Notes under the pieces: generated by a model | What the model saw: only the letters and a program-made list of their open reading frames with translations | Databases searched by the model: none | Told to the model about the DNA's origin: nothing | Translations under genes and position numbers: made by a program | Shown here: positions 21,191 through 31,058 of the stretch, in pieces | Layout: every line of letters starts with the position of its first letter | Numbering within the stretch: position 1 is the stretch's first letter | Source: Mantamonas sphyraenae | Taxonomy: Eukaryota > CRuMs > Mantamonadidae | Reading direction: 5' to 3' | DNA: 64,000 bases | NCBI GenBank assembly: GCA_026936335.1 | Contig: JAPMXV010000050.1 | Span: forward strand, 210,102 to 274,101

Positions 21191-23811
21191 TCATCCGCTG
21201 CTCTGGCCGTTGCCCTCAGTGTCAAAGGCGCTCCAGCGACACTCGGGACAGATGGACTTGCGCTGGAGCCACTCGTCAATGCACTTTGCGTGGAAGGAGT
21301 GAAAACAGGGCAGTGTGCGCAGGACGTCGCCGTCCTCGTAGGGCTCGAGGCAGATGAGGCAGTTGTCTTCGCTCTCGCCGCTGGCAATGCTGTCTGCGTC
21401 GTCAAAGGCCAGCTTCTTTGCGTTGGAGGAAGAGCTGCCGCCGCCCTGGGCTGTGTCTTGATGCAAGAGCAGAGAGGAGGTTTCCTTGGTGTCGAGGTCA
21501 AGGTCCAGGTCCTCGTAGGATTCGTTGTCGTCGTCGAGGCGGTGCATCTCGATGGTTTGCTGGTGTGCAGCGTGTGCATGGGACGTAGCCTTGTAGACGC
21601 GTGTGGGCAGCCTGTCGATGGCTCGTCGAGAGGCACCCTGGCGCATGGCGCGGCGTGCACGACGCAGTTGCTCTCGTTGGAACTGGGCAACATACTGCTG
21701 GTGCTGCTCGGGGTTGTCCAACACCACAACGCTTACCTCGTAGCCGTTCATGGACGGGACGAGGACGTTGATGGTGGCTGGGCCTCGGCGTGGCGGGTCG
21801 TCGTCGTTGATGATGCCCTGGCGGCGTCTGCGCTGGCGTTCTTCCATGCGACGTGCTTCGGCTTCGTGCATGAGCTGCTGTTGACGACGGTAGTGGCACT
21901 GGCGCACGAGGGAGGTTGTGAGCAGCCCTGCACTGAGAGTGAGGAGGAGAACAAAACGAAAGAACATTTCGTTGCGTTCGTCGTCGTTGTTGTTGGCCTT
22001 TCCGGTGGGCATGCTGTCCGGAGAGGCACAGGAGTGTGGATAATAAAGAAAGTAGGCACCACGGAGGTGGATATTGCGTGCGGCGGTGCTGAGCGTGGGG
22101 GGCATGACGTGAAAGGTGCGTCCACAGTCCAGACATTCACCGAGCCACTCGGGACCACGCGGTACAAACACATCCAAGTGCACAGCAGCCTTGCTGAGCC
22201 AAGCGGGAGTGCCGTTGACGGGCAGGGCCAGGACGAGGCGTGCGTCGACAAAGATGCGCAGTTGCGACGCAGACCATTGGATGGCATAGTCGTGCATCTT
22301 GCCGGCGAGATCGCCATTGAAACGGACGATGCTTGTGGCCATGGGTTGTCCAGGCACCTGGTACTGCACCATCAGCCAGTACTCGAGACCGAGGGCGTTC
22401 CAATCAACATCGACAGCCTCTTGACGGGCGTCGGAAAAGATCATGAGGGAAATGGAGCCGTGGGCGTCGAGCGGGTCTTCAGACGTGTTGTGTGAAGTGA
22501 GGGAGATGCGCGAGACGACGCCTGGGGCTTCATCGGGCACCTGGAGGGCCATCTCGACTGTACCCTGGTCAAAGAGGGTCTTTGAGGAGATGCGAGCTGC
22601 GGTGTAGGTGGAATTTTGTGCGGGTGTGTCGCGTGTGGCGACAAGGACCAGCTGCGATGTTTTGCTGCTGTAGAGCACCTGGTTTGGGTCGTAGGAGGAG
22701 TGTGCTTGTCGGGCCGTGGTTTCGCCGCAGAGGACGGGCATGGACGCCGGTCCTGTGGCGAGGGTCCATCGGTGGTGGTCCGAATTGGCCAGTGCGATGC
22801 CAAAGGTGGGTCTGCAGCGACGTTGGGCTTCGACAGCGGCGGAGACGTCGCTGTACATAAACTGGGAAACGGCAACGTTGACGCGGGAGGTGTTTGCGGG
22901 CATATACGCGACAATGGCAGGGTTGCTGGCCCAGAGAACAAGGTCCCAGGAGACGGGCACCTGTGTGGATGGGGATGGGGAGGGGAGGGGGAAAGTGTGT
23001 GTGTGAGGCGGGGGCAAAAAGGAGTGGCTGGGACGAGTTTCGGGGCCATTTCGGGGAAGCGTACCTGAGGAATAGGCAGCCCTGCAAAGACATTGGAAGG
23101 GTCAGGGGAGCCGTCGGAGGGGGATGGAGTGGAAGAGGAGACGCTGTGGACGAGCTTGGAGTCGATGTACCACTGGACGGAGGTTGCGTCGCGTGTGAGG
23201 GCGATGCTGTGCTGCTTCTCGCACAGATCGACGTTTGCGTCGAGGACAAAGGAGCGAGAGCCCATGCGGAGTCGTACACGGGAACAGACCTTGGAGGCCG
23301 GGTAGGTGTCTGGGTTGGGCCCAAGGATGTCGATGGAAAACACGGGGCTGCCGCGGTGGCGGGCCTGCAAGGAGACGACGGTGTGAGGAAGAGGAACGCC
23401 TTGGAGGAGCGACTCGACCAGGCCAAACGAGGTGTTGACGACTGAGCGGTACATGGAGGAAGTCCAGCGGCGAGTGACGTTGCCTTGTGAATCGGAGAGA
23501 TTGCTGTACTGCATGCTGAGAGTCATCTGGTGTTGGTAGGGAGTGCCGAGACACACAAGCCGGGGATCAAAGGCGTCGACGATGCCGTACGCAGACACAT
23601 TGTCCTGGCGCACCTTGAGGAAGGTGGCTGGACTGGGTGCGTCCATGGGCTCAAGGAGAGAGACAGCCGCAAACGGGCTGGTCTGCTCGACGTCGACCGT
23701 GAGAGAGGCGGCGCGGACCGGAAGTTGCGGGGCAGCGACAAAGGCGAGGATGAACAGGGCGGCGAGCGGCAAGCCGCAGCGAGCACGCTGCAGTTGAGCC
23801 TCCCAGTGCAT
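21191..23811 (-). CDS. Membrane RING-H2 E3 ligase with two GH16/ConA-like lumenal domains (two exons)
   Basis: Exons 23811-23065 and 22960-21191 join in phase 0 (donor GTACGC, acceptor CACAG) to give 838 residues. The order is: signal peptide ([19 protein letters not shown]); a first glucanase-like beta-sandwich with [11 protein letters not shown]; a second with [10 protein letters not shown] and [20 protein letters not shown], as in glycoside hydrolase family 16; a transmembrane helix ([20 protein letters not shown], about residue 570); a basic/acidic cytosolic linker; and a C-terminal RING-H2 ([12 protein letters not shown], then [15 protein letters not shown], then CPEC). Several N-x-S/T sequons lie in the lumenal part. 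The GH16 catalytic ExDxxE motif is not visible, so the lumenal half is probably a glycan-binding sensor. The overall architecture resembles Goliath/RNF13 ligases. Confidence 0.75.
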
Positions 23812-23897
23812 TCGGTGTGTGTGTGTTGGGTGTGGAGGACGAGTGTGGAGATTGGTGTTGCGCGGATGGGGCAAAGGCAAGCACGGACCACACGCGG
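23812..23897. promoter_or_regulatory. Divergent intergenic region between RING-H2 gene and CCDC137-like gene
   Basis: These 86 bases hold both head-to-head promoters. A short TG run lies at 23815-23824. The role is inferred from position. Confidence 0.35.
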
Positions 23898-24884
23898 ATG
23901 GGTCGGAAGAAGAAGGCGCTGCTGCCGGACTACTATGGCAACGACAGCAACGAAGACATCCTGGGCCTGGAATGGGAGCACAGGAAGAAGGAGGACAGGC
24001 GGCAGGGCAAGGTGTTTGACCTGGCGCCGGGAGAGGTGGAGCGAAGCAGCAATCGAGGCAAAAGCAAGGCACGGCTGAAGCGCGAGGCAAACAAGGAAGC
24101 GGCAGCACTGGCAAAGAGGAAGCGGCAGCAGGAAAAGCGAGCTCGCAAGCGGGAGCGAGAGGCGGCAGGTCTTGAGGAGGAGTCGGAAACGGACGGGAAG
24201 CGAGCACGAGCGGGGGTGGCGAACGAGGGCGGCGGAAGCAGCAGCAAGAAGAAGAAGAAGAACAAGAGGAAGAAGGAGTCGCGAGAGATTAAGCCAGTGA
24301 AGCTGCTGGACGCGGGCAAAGAGGTTGTTTTTGAACCACGGCGGGAGGGGGAGTCGCTAAAGGCGTTTCGCATTCGCATCAACCAGGCGACGAGCGAGCG
24401 GCTGGCAGCCATCGAGCGGAGGCAGAACGGAGTGAGCGAGAAGCGCAAGGCGTTTCTGAAGGGACGCAAGGAGAAGGAAAAGGCACGAAAGGCAGGGGTG
24501 GTGGAGGTGGACAAGGAAGAGCTGGAGTACGACGAGCACGGGAACTTGGACATGCGGAACAAGCGTGTGGTGGAACGGGAGCTGGATGATGAGTTTGGCC
24601 ATGCGGAAAAGGTGGAGTATGGTGACGTGGTGGATGCACCGCCGAAACTGCGTGTGCGGCCGCGGCTGAAGAAGACGACGCAGATGCTGGTGGATGCCAA
24701 GAAGAAGATGGAGGCAGCGGCAGCGGCGGCGGCAGGCAAGCAGGAAAAGAAGAAGAAGGCACAGCTGCGTGACCAGGCGTATGCGGCGCTGCGTGAGCAG
24801 GTGAAGCAAGCGTACAAGGAGCAAAAGGTGCGTGCGCGTAGCGAGCGCGGCGAGGGTGGAGAAGGAGCGGCAAGCTACTTGTGA
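23898..24884 (+). CDS. CCDC137-like nucleolar coiled-coil protein
   Basis: This 328-residue, very Lys/Arg/Glu-rich single-exon protein has several basic nuclear-localisation-like clusters. Two segments match what I know of the CCDC137/RaRF family: a GESLKAFRIRINQATSERL segment mid-protein and a downstream EYGDVVDAPPKLRVRPRL segment. These proteins are nucleolar in animals and conserved in plants. The ATG at 23898 follows the divergent RING gene by 86 bases. The coding sequence ends 24 bases before the stop of the convergent ALG3 fusion. The family call rests on two motifs and composition. Confidence 0.62.
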   Translation: MGRKKKALLPDYYGNDSNEDILGLEWEHRKKEDRRQGKVFDLAPGEVERSSNRGKSKARLKREANKEAAALAKRKRQQEKRARKREREAAGLEEESETDGKRARAGVANEGGGSSSKKKKKNKRKKESREIKPVKLLDAGKEVVFEPRREGESLKAFRIRINQATSERLAAIERRQNGVSEKRKAFLKGRKEKEKARKAGVVEVDKEELEYDEHGNLDMRNKRVVERELDDEFGHAEKVEYGDVVDAPPKLRVRPRLKKTTQMLVDAKKKMEAAAAAAAGKQEKKKKAQLRDQAYAALREQVKQAYKEQKVRARSERGEGGEGAASYL

Positions 24885-24908
24885 GTGGGGTTGCACTCCT
24901 TTATTTTT

Positions 24909-27401
24909 CTACTCTTGTTTGTCGTCTGTGGAAACGGGCGGAAGGCCACGAAAGAGGGTGCGGGCGGGGTCGGGGTGGAGGAGATTGGCGAGGACGAGGA
25001 CGTTTGTGGCGTAGTAGACAGCGGTGGCAAGGAGCTCCCATCGGAGGGGGCCGCCACGGAAAAGGTACTCGTGGGTGAGCCAGAGGAGGGCAGAGAGGGA
25101 CACGGGGGTGCCCGAAGTGTACAGGAGAGCGGGAAAGGCGTAGAAGTACCAGCACATAAACGGAGTGTACAGGCCGCGTGCAAGGGTGACAAAGATGTGG
25201 TTGGTGGCAAAGAGAGAGACGGCAAAGAGGCGCTGGTGGTGGGAGAGGGTGTGTGCGCGTGTGTGGTGTGCGCGGAGGCGGAGGAAGAAGAGGGCAAGGA
25301 GGATGAGAATGGTGACGAGGGTGGCGCGGTGGAAGAGCGGGCTGTCGTAGATGTGGCGACCAACAAACTTGAAGTTGCGTGTCTTTTCCCAGAGGAGGGT
25401 GCGTGAGAGATCAAAGGCGGTGGCAATGTAGGCGTGTGCGTTTGCGCGGAGGAAGGGGTAGCCGACGATGAGCTGCGTTGCCAACATGTAGACACCCTGC
25501 ATGATGGTGGAGGTGAGCCCCAGGTGGGAGAGGTAGAGGTAGAGCATGGCTGGGCCGTAGAATACAAAGTTGAGCTTTGTGGAGAGGACAAAGGAGTAGA
25601 GGACGGAGGCGGCGGTCCAGCGACGACGGAGGAGGAGGGCGATGACAAGGTACATGAGAAGGACGGAGGGCATGTCGTTGATGACAACGCGGACGTTGTA
25701 GAGGTGGAGGCGATTGGAGAGGAACGGGAGAAGGGCAAGGAGGGGCGGGATGCGGAGATGGTCGCGGGTGAGACGGTAGGTGAGCTGGAGGAGGGCAGCC
25801 TCGAGAAGGGCCCAGAAGAGCTGAAAGGCGAGGAGGGAGCCGCTGGTGAGGCGGACGAGGAAGAGGTAGAGCCAAACAAAGCCTGCCGGGTAGGTGTTTG
25901 GGCCATGGTAGTGCATAAAGGCGGCATAGTTGCGTGTCTGTTCGTGGTCAAAGTGACGTATGTGGTGGAGGTGTGCGGGCCAGTCGTTGACAAAGGCAGG
26001 CTGTGCGAGAGCCTCAAAGATGGAAAAGGCGAGGAGGCCAGCGGTGAGGAGGGAGGCAATGTGGTCTGCGTAGCGTGTTGGAGTGGCAAGGCGGGGCGCA
26101 ATGGCTGTGTCGATGGCATGAAAGACGGGCTGGATGGAAAAGAGGAGGATGAGGGTGACAGCGACGAGGAGGTAGGTCTGGGGCTGTTTGAAGAGACCGC
26201 GATCCTGGAGCTTGGAGTCGAGCGGGGCGGGTGGGAGATAGAAGGAGGAGATGCGTGCGACAGATTGGCAGTTGGGAACCTGCGGGGCAGCAGAGCGAAA
26301 GACGAGGAGGCCTGCATCTGTGGCAAGGAGGAGAAAGTCGTGTCGGAAGCGATGGAAAGCCAGGGCATTGATGGAACGGTTGAGACGCAGGTGTTGGATG
26401 GGAGTGTAGGATTCGTTGTGAGGGGTCCAGCCATAGAGAGAGATGGCGCCTGAGGAAGCATGTGCTGTGGCAATGAGGCGACCGTCGGCAGAGGCAGCGA
26501 GGAGGTCTATGGGGGCATGGGGCGTGAGGAGCTGGATGCGCTCTGTGAGGGAGTCGTAGACAGAGACCGAGTGCGGGGACTCGATGCGAAGCATGGCCGA
26601 GTGGACACGATGAGAAGGGCAGAGGGCACGGTCAAACTGGAGGGTGTTTGGAGCGTGTTGCGGGGCGAGTGGTCGTGGTGGATGGTGGGGCTGGTCGAGG
26701 TCGAGGGCGTGCCAGGTGGACTGGTTACGCATGTAGAGGAGGTGATCGTAGTGTGAAAGGCGCATGTGATGTGCGTGGATGAGGCGAGAGGCGTTGTGTG
26801 GGCGCTGATGCATCTGCGGGTGGTTGCGGTCGAGGAAGCGAGGGCCGGAGGGGCGGAGGAGGTGTTGAGGGAGCGGGTCAAAGGACCAGACGTTTTGGTA
26901 GTCGTCCTGGGGAAAGATGACTTGGGCGTGGTTGAGGACGGGAGGGTTTGTGCGGCCGTCGACGAGGCGTGCGGCAGGAAGGACGAGGAGGATGGAGTGG
27001 TCGAGGAGGACGTGGAGGTAGGTTTGGTTTGCAGAGAAGGCACAGTGTGTGATGGAATGGGTGTGGAAGCGGTGGGGAAGGCGGAGCTTGGCGTAGTACA
27101 AGTAGGGCCAGTGGGTTGATGCGTAGAGGGACGGGTACATGAGGACGCGGTAGACATTGATGGAGTTGTCTGCAAGGCAGGCGGCAATGTGCTCCTGGGA
27201 GTGGGAGATTGCAAGGGCACGCACGGGAGCGGAGCGCTCTGTGTGTGTGTCGAGGCCTGGGGCAGAGCGGCCTCGGAGGAGCTGGAAGTGGGCGTAGGAT
27301 GGGGCCGGGTGGGTGTCGATGGGAGCAGGCACGGGCACAAGGAGGTGCATGAAGAGAGGGAGGGCGAGGAGGGAGACAAGGAGGAGGTGGGACGTTTGCA
27401 T
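24909..27401 (-). CDS. ALG3: ALG3-type alpha-1,3-mannosyltransferase fused to an N-terminal propeller-like lumenal domain
   Basis: The last ~430 of 830 residues match ALG3, the GT58 multi-pass ER enzyme that adds the first dolichol-phosphate-mannose-derived mannose to Man5GlcNAc2-PP-dolichol. Matching motifs include FVNDWPAHL, TYPAGFVWLYLF, VRVVINDMPSVLLMYL, STKLNFVFYGPAML, AFDLSRTLLWEKTRNFKFV and TPFMCWYFYAFP. At least ten hydrophobic helices begin near residue 400. The first ~400 residues start with a signal-anchor (HLLLVSLLALPLFMHLLVP) and then a soluble beta-rich region with WD-like repeats (VRALAISHSQEHIAACLADN, then DLLAASADGRLIATAHASS). Ordinary ALG3 proteins of ~440 residues lack this. 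The ATG at 27401 is only 5 bases past the stop of the upstream co-oriented gene; the in-frame 27455 start would overlap it. Confidence 0.8.
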   Translation of the reverse strand: MQTSHLLLVSLLALPLFMHLLVPVPAPIDTHPAPSYAHFQLLRGRSAPGLDTHTERSAPVRALAISHSQEHIAACLADNSINVYRVLMYPSLYASTHWPYLYYAKLRLPHRFHTHSITHCAFSANQTYLHVLLDHSILLVLPAARLVDGRTNPPVLNHAQVIFPQDDYQNVWSFDPLPQHLLRPSGPRFLDRNHPQMHQRPHNASRLIHAHHMRLSHYDHLLYMRNQSTWHALDLDQPHHPPRPLAPQHAPNTLQFDRALCPSHRVHSAMLRIESPHSVSVYDSLTERIQLLTPHAPIDLLAASADGRLIATAHASSGAISLYGWTPHNESYTPIQHLRLNRSINALAFHRFRHDFLLLATDAGLLVFRSAAPQVPNCQSVARISSFYLPPAPLDSKLQDRGLFKQPQTYLLVAVTLILLFSIQPVFHAIDTAIAPRLATPTRYADHIASLLTAGLLAFSIFEALAQPAFVNDWPAHLHHIRHFDHEQTRNYAAFMHYHGPNTYPAGFVWLYLFLVRLTSGSLLAFQLFWALLEAALLQLTYRLTRDHLRIPPLLALLPFLSNRLHLYNVRVVINDMPSVLLMYLVIALLLRRRWTAASVLYSFVLSTKLNFVFYGPAMLYLYLSHLGLTSTIMQGVYMLATQLIVGYPFLRANAHAYIATAFDLSRTLLWEKTRNFKFVGRHIYDSPLFHRATLVTILILLALFFLRLRAHHTRAHTLSHHQRLFAVSLFATNHIFVTLARGLYTPFMCWYFYAFPALLYTSGTPVSLSALLWLTHEYLFRGGPLRWELLATAVYYATNVLVLANLLHPDPARTLFRGLPPVSTDDKQE

Positions 27402-27406
27402 TGACC

Positions 27407-29507
27407 TCAGAAGGAGACGATGGTGTTGTCGATGGGTTGGCGGCACTGGGGACATGAAACGAGGGAGGAGGCGCAGCGTTGGCAGATGGTGTGGCGGCAG
27501 GGTTGGAGGAGAGTGTCGATCTTGTTGTCAAGGCAGACGGGGCAAAGGACCTCGTCGAGGGAGGCGTTGAGTGTTTCGATGAGTTTGTCCTTGGCTTTGG
27601 AGACGGCCATGAGGCCAGCGAGGTGTGTGTTTTCGAGGGATTTGAGCTCTTTGAGGGAGAGGGTGTGGAGATCTGTGGGGTTTTGGAGGTTGGACAGGGT
27701 GGTGCGGAGGGCTTGGTTTTCCTCGCTGAGGGTTTTGAGAGAGGTTGTGAATGGGGAGGGAGAGGAGGTTGTTGTGGTTGTGGTGGATGCTTGGAGCTGT
27801 GCGTCGAGGAGCTGTTGTTTGAGGGTGTCGATTTGGGAATGGAGCTCTGCGATGAGGGCGGATTGGTCGAGGGTGGGTTCGGGGATGGAGGAGGAAGAGG
27901 AGGAGGTAGAGGAGGAGCTGGTGGTGCTGCGCAGGAGGCGGTCAAGGTCTGCCTGGGCCTGGTTGGCTTCGGTGAGCTGTTTGGAGAGGGATTGTTTGTC
28001 GTGAAGGAGATCGGAGGCAGTGGCAAGGAGGCAGAGATGTGTGCGCTCGTCACGGCCAAGGTTCTCGGAGAAGGAGGACATGGTGAGGGCAAGGTGGCGG
28101 ATGATGGTGTCTGCGGTGAGGACCTCGCTGCAGTGGCAGTGGCTGCGGTTTGCAGAAAGGCAGGTGTCGTGGAGGAGCGCATTGTGGACCCAGTTGTTGT
28201 CGAGGAGGTGGATGGAGAGGCAAAGGGAGGCGGGGGACGGGCCAGAGTCGATGTGGAGGTGCTCAGAGGCGAATTGGACAAGGGAGAGGGAGTCGAGCTT
28301 GAGGTCTGGGAGGTGGGTTTGGGTGATGGACAGAGCGGCGGCGAGGCGCGAGACCTGGGTGTTGGAGAGGTCTGCAATGTCGATATGGCGGAGGACTAGG
28401 TCGACGCTGGCTGTGGTTTGCTTGGTGGCGTTGAAATGGGCTGTGATGAGGGAGGCCAGGGTCTCGGAGACCGGAACCGGCTCGAAGCCAAGGGTGGTGA
28501 GCTCGGCGAGCTCTGTGGTGGAGGCGTTGTGGACAGGAAAGGCAGAGGGGCCGTTTTGGTCTATGAAATTGGTGGCCAGGAGGGAGAGGGTGCTGTCTGA
28601 GAGGTGCCATCGGGCCTGGGCGACGTCTGCGGTGACGCGGCCCTGATTGAGGAGGTCAGCATACCGAGGCAGGAGGTTTGGGTGTGTGCGTACGGCCTCG
28701 GCCCAAGCGGCAGAGACGGCGGTGGCGAGGTCGCCGGCCTTGACGATGGCGCGGCGGTCGCGATCAATGTCGAGGGTGGGGAGATCGACGCCCGTGGCGA
28801 GGTCGTCGACGTCGGCGACAAAGAACTGCTTGACGTAGAGCTTGCCCGCGTATGAGTCGCCGAGAAGGAGGGTGCCGTGGGAAGTGCGCACGCACTCGTC
28901 GGGGGGCGTGAGGAAGAGGAAGTTGGGTGCGAGTTTGGCCCAATCGAGGTCTGGAAGCTGGATGACGGTGCGTGTGTCGTCGGGATTGAGGGAGGTTGTG
29001 TCCAGTGGGCTGATTTCGATGGAGAGGACGCGCTCGCCGCCAAACTCGTCGTCGGCAAGGAGGCAGAAGGTCCACAGCTCGCGGTTGGTTTCCATTGGAG
29101 ATGCGGGCGCCGTTGCGGATGAGGGCGAGGGCTCCGACCTTGAAACCCTCGCCAAACTGGCCGACACTTTTTGCGTCGTTGCGCTTGGAGGAGGCGCCGA
29201 TGAGGAGGACCTTGCGGGCGAGGGAGACGTGGTGGTTGAGGAGAGTGATGGAGAATTCCCCGTGGTCGACGGAAATGGAACCGAGCGGAGTGCGGGAGGT
29301 GGACACGTTGACGTCGCGGTAGGCGGTGTAAGTGTGGTTGTTGAAGGCCTGTTGTGTGTCGATGGCCACGCCGGTGGAGTCTGCGGCGTCGTTTACGCCG
29401 TCCCACCAATTCTGCACAAACTCTCTCAGGCCGTCCTGTGGAGTCCAGAAGGGGGCGTAGTCTGCGGTGAGGCTGAGTTTGATGGTGGAGGGTGACGGAG
29501 TGGACAT
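27407..29507 (-). CDS. GHKL (Hsp90-like) ATPase with C-terminal RING finger; one-base frame change at ~29095
   Basis: The start (MSTPSPST, 29507) leads into a GHKL ATPase domain. The N-box is LREFVQNWWDGVNDA and the G2-type loop is GQFGEGFKVGALAL. The frame then changes by one base at 29095-29096 (CCAATGG): dropping one A continues directly into METNRELWTFCLL, as expected for this fold. The remaining ~560 residues contain an uncharacterised middle, a Ser-rich coiled-coil region and a C-terminal C3HC4 RING (CPVCLDNKIDTLLQPCRHTI, then CQRC and CPQC). Total is ~700 residues. An ATP-dependent, ubiquitin-linked role is inferred from the domain pair. There is no room for a normal intron at the frame change, so an indel is likely. 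Confidence 0.68.
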
Positions 29508-29560
29508 GGAGTCTGATGTGCAATGCGAAATGGGTTTTGATTGAGTTGTGCCGTGCACGC

Positions 29561-30978
29561 TCACGCCGACTCGATGGTGGAGCCAGAGTTTGCTGGGAGG
29601 CCGAGGCCAAAGGGATCCTCCTGTTCGTGGAGACCAGCCTCGGTGTGGAATTTGTCGATGTGGTCGCTGACGGCAACGCTGAGGGATTCGTCGTGGCGTT
29701 GGACGTCGACGTCGTGGACGTGACTGACCTCGAGAGCAAGGAAGCGGGAGGAGGAGGAGGAGCGGCGGGTGAGGGAAGGGCGAGGGCGCTGTTTGGGCTG
29801 GGCCTTTTCTGTGGAAGAGGCAGAGGCAGAGGCAGAGGCAGAGGCAGCGGGGGCCTGTGTAGGCTCCTGGGCGTGTGTGCCGTCGTCCTGGGGCGAGTTG
29901 CCAAAGCCGAGGCCAAACACGTCTTCGTCGTGGTCCATGACGGGCTCCTTTTCGTGGTGGAGGAATCCAGTGAGCTGTGGCGAGATGGTAGAGTCTGCAT
30001 GGGGCGGGACGGCAGCGTCGAGGGCGTCGACATTGAGGTGGAGGAAGGAGGAGCGGCGTCTAAGTTGTTCTGCGGCGTCTTTGGTTTGGTCGTCGTCGCC
30101 GCGGAGGCCAAAGGGGTCCTCTTGCTGTTCATGGAGCTGCTGGTCGGCTTGGGCGAGCTTGGGAGCGGCGTTTGCTTTGACGGCGGCGACGTTGAGGTGG
30201 AGAAATGAAGTGCGGCGTGTGTTTTCGGGAGGAGGAGGATGGGTTGTGTGGTCATCGTCGTCACGGAGGCCAAAGGGGTCCTCCTGTTGTTCGTTGAGCT
30301 GTTGGTCGGCCTGGGCTTGCTGCGGGGTGGAGGCCGGGCCGAGGGCGGCGAGATCGAGGGTGAGAAACTGCTTCTTGCTGGGGAGGGTTGCTTCTGCGCC
30401 GTGGCCGAGGCCAAAGGGGTCTTCGTCGGCGTGCATGCGTGCCTCTGTGGGAGCCACGGCGATGCCCGTGTCGGCGAGGGTTTCTGTTTGCACGGTGAGA
30501 AAGCGAGGGGCCGTGCGTTTCCTGAGGCGCATCGGGGGAGCACTTTGGGGCGTTGTGGAAGAGGTGGACGAGGAGGAAGAGGACGAGGAGGAGGAGGAGG
30601 AGGCGAGGTCTGCGTCTTGGGCGAGAACAATGCCAAAGGGGTCGTCGTGTTCGTCGCTGGGCTGTGCGTGTGCAGGCTGGGTGGAGGGCGAGGGCACGTT
30701 GATGGAGAGGAAGCCCAGGGATTTCGACCGCGAGCGCTCTGGGGCTTGTTTTCACGCTGGGCTCGCCAGGCCTGGATGTTTTCTGTGGTAAAGACGTCGT
30801 GGTCGGTGGCAGAGTCGTCTCCAAAGCCAATCTGGAAGACGTCCTCGCTCTCGTGGAGCTCTGCGTCGTCGAGCGGTTTGCGCTGGGCGACAGGCGGGGC
30901 CTGTGTGTTGATGCTGAGCCTTGCGGCAAAGCCAGCCTTCTTTGAGGCGGCAGGAGAGGATGGGGTGTCTTCAGACAT
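29561..30978 (-). CDS. Repeat protein with DPFG motifs, possibly an endocytic-adaptor ligand; frame change at ~30742
   Basis: About 470 residues are built from imperfect ~55-residue units. Each pairs an acidic motif (EDPFGLG, EDPFGLR, DDPFGIV or EDVFGLG) with a hydrophobic/basic motif (RRTSFLHLNV, RRSSFLHLNV, GFAARLSINT or KKQFLTLDL). At least six units are visible and the protein is otherwise disordered (Gln, Asp, Ser-rich). DPF/DPW motifs are known ligands of the AP-2 alpha-appendage, so an adaptor-binding role is possible but is inference. The N-terminal part (30978 to ~30745) and the rest are in different frames. The join falls at a CCCC run (30741-30744 region), where one extra base would restore KPPERSRSKSLGFLSINV, a typical repeat unit. 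Confidence 0.6.
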
Positions 30979-31058
30979 GGCGGGGTTTGGTTTGGGTGGG
31001 GTTGGGCGGGGTCGGGAGAAGGCGAGGCACGCAGCCGGGGCAAAAGCAAAACGGTTCG
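30979..31058. promoter_or_regulatory. Divergent intergenic region between DPF-repeat gene and giant ASH gene
   Basis: These 80 bases between head-to-head start codons must serve as promoters for a small gene and a ~15 kb gene. The sequence is G-rich (GGGTTGGGCGGGG-like). The role is inferred from position. Confidence 0.35.

Noticed and set aside
24875-28377. Long Pro/Ser-rich frames overlapping ALG3 and the GHKL gene in other frames
   Set aside because: They are low-complexity shadows; the chosen frames carry membrane helices and RING/GHKL motifs.
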